Part shown: piece by piece, positions 8,779 to 15,851 of the stretch
Layout of the letters: every line of letters starts with the position of its first letter
How positions within the stretch are numbered: position 1 is the stretch's first letter
DNA from: JBBDKV01 sp040879165
GTDB taxonomy: Bacteria > Patescibacteriota > Microgenomatia > UBA1400 > PJMF01
Length of the DNA stretch: 64,000 nt
Direction of reading: 5' to 3'
NCBI GenBank assembly: GCA_040879165.1
Contig: JBBDKV010000017.1
Coordinates: 49,574 to 113,573, forward strand
The notes under the pieces: generated by a model
What the model was told of the DNA's origin: nothing
Database searches by the model: none
What the model saw: only the letters and a program-made list of their open reading frames with translations
Position numbers and translations under genes: made by a program

Positions 8779-9693
8779 CTATTTTCCATTGTAAGCTTCA
8801 TTTAACTTAACAATATCAAACTTCTTCATCTTAATAAACGCTTCTGTTACTCTATCAATTTTTTCTTGATCACCACACGTCATCATTTCATTCATTATAG
8901 ATGGAACGATTTGCCACGACACCCCGTATTTATCTTTCAACCATCCACATTGTTCAGATTCAGGAGCTGCAGAAAGCTTCTCCCAGTAGTAATCAATCTC
9001 TTCTTGAGTGTCGCAATGTACAACTAGAGAAATACCTTCATCGAAAGCAAATTTGTGCATATCACTACTTGCGTCGGTTGCAGTAAACCGCTGACTTTCC
9101 AAAGTAAAATCAGTAAACATAATCGACCCTTCCTTACCACCCTCTGCTTCAGCACCCGCCGGATAACGAGCAACAATCCCTCGCTTCGAATTCTTAAATA
9201 CTGAGAGATAAAAATCGGTTGCCTCTTCTGCCTTGTCACAACCTTCTGTTACAAAGAGGAAAGAAGGAATGACAGCTGGACGATCTTCGCCATCAGGGTC
9301 GGTTAAAATAAGTTGCCACGATACTCCATACTTATCTTGAATCCAGCCATACTTCTTACTGAATGGATACTCACCAAGTTCCATTGCTACCATTCCGCCA
9401 TCACTAAGTTTTTTCCAAATCTCATCTAACTCTTCTTCGGCATTATCCATTTTAGATGGATCAAAATTAACCATAAATGAAATGGATGGGTTTGGCTTGA
9501 AATCAGGCCCTGCACTAATGGCCATAAAGTCTTGACCCATGACATTGAAAGTCATGATTTCACAGTCACCGGAAGGAGTGTTGTTTAAAATGGTACTACT
9601 GCTTACTTTTGAATTTGGAAAGACAGAAGCGTAAAATTCCGCGGCTTCTTTTGCTTGTGTATCAAACCAAATATGGGGGATTATTTTTTGCAT
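8779..9693 (-). CDS. Tandem VOC protein (PhnB / demethylubiquinone methyltransferase-like)
   Basis: Two VOC domains lie in one 304-residue chain: residues 1-135 (IIPHIWFDTQAKEAAEFY to YGVSWQLIL) and about 143-275 (IPSFLFVTEGCDKAEEATDF to YGVSWQIVP). The C-terminal helix reads KIDRVTEAFIKMKKFDI. This is the PhnB group, often mislabelled as 3-demethylubiquinone-9 methyltransferase, and no methyltransferase motif is present. It lies between the AHSA1-like gene and the frameshifted VOC gene in the ArsR-headed run. Confidence 0.85.
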   Translation of the reverse strand: MQKIIPHIWFDTQAKEAAEFYASVFPNSKVSSSTILNNTPSGDCEIMTFNVMGQDFMAISAGPDFKPNPSISFMVNFDPSKMDNAEEELDEIWKKLSDGGMVAMELGEYPFSKKYGWIQDKYGVSWQLILTDPDGEDRPAVIPSFLFVTEGCDKAEEATDFYLSVFKNSKRGIVARYPAGAEAEGGKEGSIMFTDFTLESQRFTATDASSDMHKFAFDEGISLVVHCDTQEEIDYYWEKLSAAPESEQCGWLKDKYGVSWQIVPSIMNEMMTCGDQEKIDRVTEAFIKMKKFDIVKLNEAYNGK

Positions 9694-9711
9694 GTTTTTA
9701 TTCTTAGTGAT

Positions 9712-10209
9712 TTATAATTTTAGTAACTCCTCAAGCTGCGTAAGACCGGTATCAAATCCTTCCTTCATTCCCATCTTCACCAAGGTTTCAAGATCTGCCG
9801 CGCTCTTGAGCGTTAGAACGACTTTGAGATTAGTCACATCACCGTCCTGAGTAAAAAGTACCTCCCATTCTGTAGATGGCATATCACTTTTAATATTCCA
9901 ATATTCATCAGCAAACGAGTCAGAGCACGTAAATGAATCTTGCGGATCGATCGTGTGAAACTCATTTACACAATAATGGGCGACTTCTTCAGGACCAGAC
10001 ATTACATATCGCCACTGACCGCCTGGTTGAAAGTCAAAGCTATGAGTAATGGCCTTGTAGGGCAGGGGTCCCCACCACTTATCCAGTAATTCGGCGGTGG
10101 TGTAGTACTTCCAGACCTTGCTCTTTGGTGCATTAAAACTGCGCTCCGCGATGAGCTGGTTTTTTGCTGCATCTTCTGTGTACTTTGTTTTCATACAAAC
10201 TTTCATCAT
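9712..10209 (-). CDS. SRPBCC/AHSA1-like domain protein
   Basis: The 165-residue protein has the START-like fold signature of AHSA1 (activator of Hsp90 ATPase-like) proteins: ERSFNAPKSKVWKYYTTAEL, KWWGP, then FQPGGQWRYVM. These proteins form a hydrophobic ligand cavity. ArsR-AHSA1 gene pairs are common in bacteria, and here the ArsR stop lies only six bases upstream. Several Met codons near the N-terminus leave the exact start open. Confidence 0.85.
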   Translation of the reverse strand: MMKVCMKTKYTEDAAKNQLIAERSFNAPKSKVWKYYTTAELLDKWWGPLPYKAITHSFDFQPGGQWRYVMSGPEEVAHYCVNEFHTIDPQDSFTCSDSFADEYWNIKSDMPSTEWEVLFTQDGDVTNLKVVLTLKSAADLETLVKMGMKEGFDTGLTQLEELLKL

Positions 10210-10215
10210 TACTTA

Positions 10216-10533
10216 TTACTTTTCAAGTAACGCATCCAGGGCATCAAATCGAGCAGACCAAGCAGTTTTCATCTGCCGCACCCACTCCTCAAGCTCGTCA
10301 AATGCGCGTGCGTTGAGCGTGTACAACCGCCTGCGCGCCTGCCGCTCCATCTGTATCACCCGTGCCTCTCTCAAAATTTTCAGATGCTGGGAAATAGCTG
10401 CGGGAGAAATTTCAAATTGATTGGAAATGTCAGTGGCGGACATCTGACCACGGTCTGCCAGCAACTCAACGATCTTTCTGCGTCGTGGTTCCGCTAAGGA
10501 GGAGAAAAGCAAGTTTGAAGAGTTTTGAAGCAT
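10216..10533 (-). CDS. ArsR family winged-helix transcriptional regulator
   Basis: A standard ArsR-size protein of 105 residues. Its recognition segment is ATDISNQFEISPAAISQHLK followed by REARVIQMERQARRRLYTL. It lacks the CxC metal site of ArsR/SmtB metal sensors, so it belongs to the non-metal, AHSA1-linked group. It heads the tight minus-strand run down to about 3.6 kb and very likely represses it through the palindrome just upstream. The -10 box ends six bases before the ATG, so its mRNA is probably leaderless. Confidence 0.9.
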   Translation of the reverse strand: MLQNSSNLLFSSLAEPRRRKIVELLADRGQMSATDISNQFEISPAAISQHLKILREARVIQMERQARRRLYTLNARAFDELEEWVRQMKTAWSARFDALDALLEK

Positions 10534-10539
10534 GACTGC

Positions 10540-10577
10540 ATGTTACTGGAAGATGATATTTAAGTCAATGCTTAAAT
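10540..10577 (-). promoter_or_regulatory. ArsR promoter with embedded palindromic operator
   Basis: A perfect palindrome with 7-base arms, ATTTAAG-N6-CTTAAAT, lies at 10558-10577. Inside it, on the minus strand, is TTGACT (10563-10568), followed after 17 bases by TAACAT (10540-10545), which ends six bases before the ArsR ATG. A repressor bound to the palindrome would cover the -35 box, which fits autoregulation of the operon. Confidence 0.8.
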
Positions 10578-10721
10578 AAGACACATATGCGAAATTAGAG
10601 CAGTAGTCAATTTTTATGAAGATATTAAGAAATGAATGAGTGTAGGTACTCACTTCAAATCAATTTCACCTATTGGATCAAAACGGTACTAGATTAATGT
10701 TGAAGCCTCCTAATTTTGATA

Positions 10722-11186
10722 TTAGGCATATGGCTGATTTCTACCAATTTCAAAATATGTTTCACAAAAATCTGATGATTTTTCTACAAACTTGAGCGAA
10801 TCACTTACATAATCAATCACATTATTTGGGAGATCGCTAATGTTAAACCACTTCAATTCAGAACATTTTCCTGGTTCATTATTGCGGATTTTTCCCTTCC
10901 AGTTACTGATTTCAAAATAAAAATCCAGCGTTTCTCTATCAATAGAAAATCTATCAAACACGCCAACAAAATTTAGACTGTCTTCTGAAATAGTAATACC
11001 AAGTTCTTCCCAAGCCTCTCTGACAGCAGCATTTCTGACCGATTCATGAACTTCTTTATGACCCGCCGGAAGACCAAATTGACCATCTCTATGTCTCGTA
11101 TTCTGGCGTTTCAAAAACAACACTTTATTATCTCTACGAAAAATGAGGAAAACAACCACATGTAGTTTAAAAGAGTGCTCAGTCAT
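10722..11186 (-). CDS. Nudix hydrolase
   Basis: A single Nudix domain of 154 residues. The Nudix box is GHKEVHESVRNAAVREAWEE followed by LGI, close to the G-x5-E-x7-R-E-U-x-E-E-x-G-U pattern. N-terminal VVVFLIFRRDNKVLFLKRQN is the first strand pair. Such enzymes cleave nucleoside diphosphate derivatives; the substrate is unknown. It is the last gene of a three-gene run after the CYTH protein, two bases downstream of it. Confidence 0.85.
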   Translation of the reverse strand: MTEHSFKLHVVVFLIFRRDNKVLFLKRQNTRHRDGQFGLPAGHKEVHESVRNAAVREAWEELGITISEDSLNFVGVFDRFSIDRETLDFYFEISNWKGKIRNNEPGKCSELKWFNISDLPNNVIDYVSDSLKFVEKSSDFCETYFEIGRNQPYA

Positions 11187-11188
11187 AG

Positions 11189-11830
11189 TTAGAATTTAGC
11201 AAATTTTTGCATCAAAATGCGTGACACACTTGTTGTTAGAATGTCTCTATCTAAAACTCCAATCTGGGAAAGCAAATGTCTCGTGTCATTCTTTGCTTTG
11301 TCAACATTTATGTCATCTACTAATTGCTCCACCTCAATGACTGTACCAAAGTCGGGTATTTCATCAAAAACTATCGTGTACTCTCCCAACTCATAAGTCT
11401 GCCTATCTTTGAGAATTGAAAAGAAGCATTTGAATCCAATAATTTCAAGTATTTGGCAGATAGATTCCCATGACTGAATACTACTCTCAATTTCTCTCCA
11501 GGAACTATGATCATTTTGCCTTGTTAACACTTTGGTGTTAATATTACTTTCCACACCAGAAGATTTGGTAATTCTCCTCACTCGTAATCCGTACGAACCA
11601 ACTTTATTCATGGCAATTTCATCAAAAGATCTCACATTCTGTGGGCAGAAATGAGCGTCTTCAATTCTTTGATCTAAGATTCGCTCAGCACCCAGTTGTT
11701 CCAAGTTTTCAATAACCGTTGTTAAGACGTCTCGAGAAATTAGAGCCCTGGTTTCAACTTCTATGGGGGCTACCAACTTTTCAGTTGTGCTTAAAGAGTG
11801 TTCTTTATTTTTCATAATCTTATCATCCAT
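11189..11830 (-). CDS. CYTH domain protein (class IV adenylate cyclase / triphosphatase fold)
   Basis: The N-terminal EVETRAL matches the ExExK-type signature of the triphosphate tunnel fold. YGLRVRRI, NTKVLTRQNDHSSWREIE and the late IEVEQLV supply the basic and acidic residues that line the tunnel. CYTH enzymes act on triphosphates (cAMP synthesis, thiamine triphosphate, tripolyphosphate). I take the ATG at 11830, just past the stop of the upstream gene, although the frame stays open to 11851. Its Nudix neighbour suggests nucleotide metabolism. Confidence 0.8.
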   Translation of the reverse strand: MDDKIMKNKEHSLSTTEKLVAPIEVETRALISRDVLTTVIENLEQLGAERILDQRIEDAHFCPQNVRSFDEIAMNKVGSYGLRVRRITKSSGVESNINTKVLTRQNDHSSWREIESSIQSWESICQILEIIGFKCFFSILKDRQTYELGEYTIVFDEIPDFGTVIEVEQLVDDINVDKAKNDTRHLLSQIGVLDRDILTTSVSRILMQKFAKF

Positions 11831-11832
11831 AT

Positions 11833-12627
11833 TTAGCGTGTTGTATACCACTTTTTTGCAGGGATTGTAAAAGTTACCTTGGCCTTGCTTGTTTCTCTAG
11901 ACTCACTACCAATGATTTGAGCAGTTCTTTTCTTTGTTGATTCAAGAATAGCATTGAAGCGATCATCATCTAAATTAATCGGAATGTCTGCTAGGTGTGC
12001 CGCACCATAATCTTGGTTTAGTTGTTTGTTTAAATCATCGGGCTTAGGCTTAGTTCTAACAGCAATTTCTACTTGAGGAGCCTGTCTGGTTTTAGGCAAA
12101 AAATCAAATGGCCCAAATCCTACAAGCCAAGCCTCAGAGTCTTTACTAATTCGTAATCTCAACTCTAGTATAACAAACTCTCCAAATAATCGCTCTGCAG
12201 TAATTTTGACAATCTTTTTTTCGAATAATGACCGAATAGTGTCGCAAAGCTGTTCAACAGTATGGATCTCTGGAAATATAAGACTTAAGTTTTGACACTT
12301 TGGGTTATCAATTGATGCTTGAAGCAGAGACGGTAAGTCATTGCTGTTCTCTCGAACAACCTCTGAGTCCCACCCAAGTTTATCTGCTTGTGCAGCAACG
12401 ATTTGAGCGAATACACAGCCATTTTGACCTCTTATGTGCCAATGCCTCTGCACGTCCTTAACGAGTTGGTCATTGCTCCAGAGCTCGTGCGGATAACAAA
12501 TCGTACCTTTTTTTATGAAATATGCTTCATAATCAATTCGAGCGGGAAACCTCAAGCCATTTATTTCAGTAGATTGTGAAATGGTATTGTTTATTTTAAC
12601 TACACGTTCTTTACTCATATCAAACAT
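11833..12627 (-). CDS. Uncharacterised protein
   Basis: I do not recognise this 264-residue soluble protein. It has a central GCVFAQIVAAQADKLGWDSE, an acidic/hydrophobic middle, and a basic C-terminus ending FTIPAKKWYTTR. No signal peptide, transmembrane segment or nucleotide-binding loop is visible. It is first in a run with the CYTH and Nudix genes, so a role in nucleotide handling is possible but unproven. The start could be the ATG at 12627 or the in-frame ATG nine bases later. Confidence 0.6.
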   Translation of the reverse strand: MFDMSKERVVKINNTISQSTEINGLRFPARIDYEAYFIKKGTICYPHELWSNDQLVKDVQRHWHIRGQNGCVFAQIVAAQADKLGWDSEVVRENSNDLPSLLQASIDNPKCQNLSLIFPEIHTVEQLCDTIRSLFEKKIVKITAERLFGEFVILELRLRISKDSEAWLVGFGPFDFLPKTRQAPQVEIAVRTKPKPDDLNKQLNQDYGAAHLADIPINLDDDRFNAILESTKKRTAQIIGSESRETSKAKVTFTIPAKKWYTTR

Positions 12628-12713
12628 GATTAATAATTAGTACTATAGTTTATATTTTGATTTAGTCAACATCTCTTTGATATATTAGAAATTATTGGTA
12701 AAATCTAGATATC

Positions 12714-13280
12714 ATGAAAAATATCGAAGTTAGAACACAACTGGGTGGCAAGTTCTCCAGAGAAGATGATGGGATATTTGTATTAAAGAAGCAACTGAAA
12801 AGTTTGGGAGTTGCAGTCACTTTTCCAGAGGGGGACAATATAATTGGTGATCACAATGGTATCCCAGTCACCTTTAACCCAAATGAGAAAGATTTCTATC
12901 AAGTTGAACTTGAATATTTAGCCTCTATTCGAGATAGCTCACTTCATATTGTTTATAACAATAAACCAGATGTGTCTGGATATATCGGGGAGAGCGCAAG
13001 TCTCGAGATGCTGTATGCCATTGCACATAACAAACCTATCATTATCATGTACAGTCCTATAGTTCTATCCAATACAGTTTGGGATGAGGTCAGAGAGCCT
13101 ATTAGCAGAAATCAAAATGAGTTTTTTCAGATACGATTCGATCTTTTAACTCCTGAAGAAGTGCTATCAATAATCGATAGGGCTGCTCAAAGCACCCCAA
13201 AATATAAACTAACCTCTGAGGAATCTGAAAAAGTATTTCCGCTTATATTAAAGTTAATGAGGCAGTACAGAAATAGATAG
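12714..13280 (+). CDS. Nucleoside 2-deoxyribosyltransferase-like protein
   Basis: The 188-residue protein contains SGYIGESASLEMLYAIAHNK followed by PIIIMYS. This fits the GYIGESTALEIGYA-like segment of nucleoside 2-deoxyribosyltransferase-like proteins, with the Glu as likely nucleophile. The N-terminal half (QLGGKFSREDDGIFVLKKQL) is less typical. Such proteins act on nucleotides or nucleosides. It is divergent from the 12627-10722 run. A TAAAAT box ends nine bases before the ATG, so the leader is very short. Confidence 0.65.
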   Translation: MKNIEVRTQLGGKFSREDDGIFVLKKQLKSLGVAVTFPEGDNIIGDHNGIPVTFNPNEKDFYQVELEYLASIRDSSLHIVYNNKPDVSGYIGESASLEMLYAIAHNKPIIIMYSPIVLSNTVWDEVREPISRNQNEFFQIRFDLLTPEEVLSIIDRAAQSTPKYKLTSEESEKVFPLILKLMRQYRNR

Positions 13281-13347
13281 GTGCAGTATGAGCACAAAAC
13301 CAGATAAAAAAATTATTCAGCAAAGAGTTGATCCGCGCCACACATTC

Positions 13348-13384
13348 ATACAAAAAAATCCAGCTTCGCGGGATTTTTCTGTAT
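13348..13384 (-). terminator. Hairpin terminator beyond the ectopic tRNA-Gly 3' copy
   Basis: ATACA(A)AAAAATCC and GGATTTTTCTGTAT flank a short GC loop, giving a hairpin with U-rich tails in both directions. On the minus strand it follows the second copy of the tRNA-Gly 3' end, as a terminator would follow a real tRNA. Confidence 0.6.
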
Positions 13385-13402
13385 GAGCGGGTGAAGGGAG
13401 TC
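13384..13402 (-). repeat. Ectopic copy of the tRNA-Gly(TCC) 3' end
   Basis: Nineteen bases identical to 13534-13552 (T-arm 3' strand, acceptor 3' strand and flank). The rest of a tRNA is missing. Between the two copies lies a GC palindrome (CCCCGCTGGAGCGGGG near 13443-13458) and a terminator-like hairpin. Confidence 0.85.
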
Positions 13403-13460
13403 TACGACTCACTCGTTTCACTCGTTCGCATGCATTAGCCAGCCCCGCTGGAGCGGGGTT

Positions 13461-13535
13461 GGCGGCAGAACCAAAGAGTTGATCCATGCCACCACCTCAG
13501 AAAAATATTGACCCTGTCGGGTCATTATTTTTCTG
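13461..13535 (-). repeat. tRNA-Gly downstream repeat, copy 1, with terminator hairpin
   Basis: About 75 bases nearly identical to 40418-40493, which also lies directly 3' of a tRNA-Gly gene (GCC). The part next to the tRNA is a hairpin (AAAAATAATGACCC / GGGTCAATATTTTT) fit to be a terminator. The distal part contains CATGGATCAACTCTTTG, which recurs as a fragment near 13320. Confidence 0.8.
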
Positions 13536-13607
13536 AGCGGGTGAAGGGAGTCGAACCCTCGTCACCAGTTTGGAAAACTGGAGCTCTGACCGTTGAGCTA
13601 CACCCGC
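13536..13607 (-). tRNA. tRNA-Gly (anticodon TCC)
   Basis: Acceptor GCGGGTG pairs with CACCCGC, the discriminator is T, the anticodon loop TTTCCAA gives TCC, and the T-arm carries GGTTCGACT. No CCA is encoded. U34 makes it a potential substrate for Elp3-type modification. Confidence 0.93.
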
Positions 13608-13716
13608 GCAATTCATTTGTTTGTTAAATAACTAGAACACTCTGTATTGTACTGCCAATTGGTATTCTGGGCAAATGCTTGTGCACGTTGAGCTTTGAAT
13701 CAAAAAAACAGCTCTG

Positions 13717-14961
13717 CTATGCTGGCACCTTCGCCTGCAGATCTGCCTTACGACTCGCTCGCAGTGACACACCAAACGCAACCAAAAACAGCACAAGGCC
13801 CAGAATGAACACACCTGGAATACTATACGTCGCCACCACACCAGCCATCAGTGGACCGCCGATTTGCCCAAGCGACATGTACGAAGCGTTGATTCCCAGC
13901 AAACCACCTTGCTCTTTGGAACTTGCACGTTCAGAAATCATCCCTGAAATAATCGTCAAAATTGGTCCACTAAACATCATGTACACAAACAAAAATGCCA
14001 CAAACATTGAAAAATTGCTTATAAACCCAAGCGCTCCAATCAGCGCAGCAGCACCCAGCTCTGCTCCGAGAATGATGTGTTCGTGATTGGTAATTTTCCT
14101 AAGCAGCACTCGAATACCCACTGCCTGCATCAGCAAATTCACCAGCCCCGAAGCCGCAAACAACAAGCCAATCTCGCGAGGACTCAACATCAGCACATCG
14201 ACTGTATACGATTGAAATCCAATAAAAAACGCATTTTGCGCCAGCGAAATTATCAGCACCGTCAACATCAGCATGCCCATCACTGGTCGCTTCAGTACAC
14301 CCACAAATGCTTTAAAGTCAAAAAATGGCTCATCACCCCGCACCTTTTTATTCTTATCATCCAGCGTTTCCTCCAGGAAAAAGTAGCCAAAAATAGTTGC
14401 AGTCAGTGCCAAGCCAGCTGCAAACCAGAAGGGAAACGTAATATTGATTTCACTCAATAACCCACCAATTGCTGGTCCAATCAAAAAACCAAAACCAAAC
14501 GACGCTCCAAGTAGACCAAACGCCTTCGCCCGCTCCTTACCCTCCACTCGATCAGCGATCACAGCCTGAGCCACCGACATATTCCCCCCAGTGATACCAT
14601 CGAGAATTCGCGCTAGAAAAAGCATTAGCACCGAAGTGGCTGAAGCAAAAAAGGCCAATGACAAACTGGTACCCAACAAACTAAGCAGGAGCAATGGTCG
14701 CCGTCCATAAATATCCGATAACCTTCCGATAATGGGAGTTGCCAAAAACTGAAACAACGAAAACGAGGCAAACAAAAAACTCAAGCCAAGTGGATCAATG
14801 CCAAATCGACTTGCATATGGGTAGAGCAGGGGAATGATAGTGCCATATGATAGCGCATTGATCAACATCAATACCGCTAAGAACACCAAAGTTCGCTTAT
14901 GTGAATCTGTTTGATCAGGAGGCAATGCCGAACGAGCAGTAAGGATTCTGGAGAAAAACAT
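13717..14961 (-). CDS. MFS drug exporter, DHA1 (TetA-like) family
   Basis: About 414 residues with 12 predicted membrane helices. Motif A (GRLSDIYGRRPLLLLSL) lies between helices 2 and 3, and motif C-like GASFGFGFLIGPAIGG in helix 5, marking a proton-driven antiporter of the DHA1/Tet(A) type. The inner-membrane protein probably exports small hydrophobic compounds. I prefer the ATG at 14961 to an upstream TTG. It stands alone between tRNA genes, with no regulator beside it. Confidence 0.88.
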   Translation of the reverse strand: MFFSRILTARSALPPDQTDSHKRTLVFLAVLMLINALSYGTIIPLLYPYASRFGIDPLGLSFLFASFSLFQFLATPIIGRLSDIYGRRPLLLLSLLGTSLSLAFFASATSVLMLFLARILDGITGGNMSVAQAVIADRVEGKERAKAFGLLGASFGFGFLIGPAIGGLLSEINITFPFWFAAGLALTATIFGYFFLEETLDDKNKKVRGDEPFFDFKAFVGVLKRPVMGMLMLTVLIISLAQNAFFIGFQSYTVDVLMLSPREIGLLFAASGLVNLLMQAVGIRVLLRKITNHEHIILGAELGAAALIGALGFISNFSMFVAFLFVYMMFSGPILTIISGMISERASSKEQGGLLGINASYMSLGQIGGPLMAGVVATYSIPGVFILGLVLFLVAFGVSLRASRKADLQAKVPA

Positions 14962-15085
14962 ATAGCTTGCTCTCAAAACTCATAACTATGTCAGCGATTA
15001 CATTCACTAACAAACAAAAACTGCACTGAACAAGTGGGTGTTCGGCTTGAGGAAAGTATTATACCTTACTAGGCACTACTAATGC

Positions 15086-15091
15086 TATAAT
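15086..15091 (+). promoter_or_regulatory. Extended -10 promoter for tRNA-Leu(TAA)
   Basis: TGCTATAAT gives an extended -10 element about 50 bases before the tRNA-Leu gene. No good -35 box is seen, as expected for extended -10 promoters. Confidence 0.6.
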
Positions 15092-15142
15092 TGTCTCTGT
15101 AGAAATCTAGATCCAAAATAGTCAAATTTTGGCAGACTTCTT

Positions 15143-15226
15143 GGCCCGGTGGCGGAATTGGTAGACGCGTCAGACTTAAAATCTGATGATGGCAACATTG
15201 TGTGGGTTCGAGTCCCACCCGGGCCA
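15143..15226 (+). tRNA. tRNA-Leu (anticodon TAA)
   Basis: Class II tRNA. Acceptor GGCCCGG/CCGGGCC with A discriminator, anticodon loop CTTAAAA (TAA), long variable arm, T-loop GGTTCGAGTCC. No CCA encoded. Confidence 0.93.
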
Positions 15227-15250
15227 CAATTGAGTTATAATACAGAACGA

Positions 15251-15319
15251 ATCAGGGAGTAGCTCAGATGGTAGGTGCGCCCCGCTTAGCGGGGTGAGGT
15301 CACTACCTGCGACCCTGAT
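15251..15319 (+). other. tRNA-like remnant with palindrome in place of the anticodon arm
   Basis: The sequence begins like the neighbouring tRNA-Pro (GGGAGTAGCTCAGATGGTAG). Where the anticodon arm should be it has the palindrome CCCCGC-TTA-GCGGGG (15280-15294). It closes with an acceptor-like pair ATCAGGG/CCCTGAT. There is no T-loop TTCGA and no usable anticodon, so it is not a working tRNA. Confidence 0.65.
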
Positions 15320-15344
15320 ACAATATATTCGGCGTATGTATAGC

Positions 15345-15417
15345 CGGGGAGTAGCTCAGATGGTAGAGTGCGCGCTTTGGGAGCGTGAGGTCGCAGGTTC
15401 GAGCCCTGTCTCCCCGA
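15345..15417 (+). tRNA. tRNA-Pro (anticodon TGG)
   Basis: Acceptor CGGGGAG/CTCCCCG with A discriminator, anticodon loop TTTGGGA (TGG), T-arm GGTTCGAGCCC. No CCA encoded. Confidence 0.93.
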
Positions 15418-15455
15418 CATAGTAAGCAACGCGAGTAAAAAGGGGAGAACAAGGC

Positions 15456-15496
15456 GAGAAGTTTACCCCGCAAAGCGGGGAGTCCTGTCTCCCCGA
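15456..15496 (+). repeat. GAGAAGTTTACCCC palindromic element plus copied tRNA-Pro 3' end
   Basis: GAGAAGTTTACCCCGC, AAA, GCGGGGA is followed by a 13-base exact copy of the tRNA-Pro 3' end (CCTGTCTCCCCGA at 15484-15496, matching 15405-15417). The same arrangement recurs at 28145-28189 and, on the minus strand, at 44735-44779. Confidence 0.8.
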
Positions 15497-15516
15497 TAAG
15501 TAGTTAGGAGTTCAAA

Positions 15517-15834
15517 ATGAATGAAGAGCCAAAATTTAGTAAATTTGATAGTTTAAGAGATGCGATGAAAAGCAAGGCTGAAATGAAAGCAAGCGGCCTT
15601 GAAGCCCAAGAAGAATTAAGAGAACAAATAGAAACAGGCGAATATTTCCAAGCCCTAAGACTCCAGCGTGGCTTATCAACAACAGAACTCGCAAATAAAA
15701 TTAGAGAAGTTGAAAAAGTTGAAGTAGACCCATATCAAATTACTTTATTAGAAGGTGGCGGACTGCAAAATAGAAAACTGTATTCAAAACTGTGTAAGTT
15801 GTTGGAAAAATACTTTTCAACTCATAATCAGTAG
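15517..15834 (+). CDS. Small helix-turn-helix (XRE-like) protein
   Basis: The 105-residue protein has a charged N-terminal helix (residues 10-45). An HTH-like segment follows: YFQALRLQRGLSTTELANKI, then DPYQITLLEGGG. This matches Cro/CI-type domains, in which the second helix reads TELANKI. GGAG lies eight bases before the ATG. It sits just after the tRNA-Pro element with no toxin gene partner visible, so a regulator or lone antitoxin is possible. Confidence 0.65.
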   Translation: MNEEPKFSKFDSLRDAMKSKAEMKASGLEAQEELREQIETGEYFQALRLQRGLSTTELANKIREVEKVEVDPYQITLLEGGGLQNRKLYSKLCKLLEKYFSTHNQ

Positions 15835-15851
15835 TAAATATTCTCTTATCC

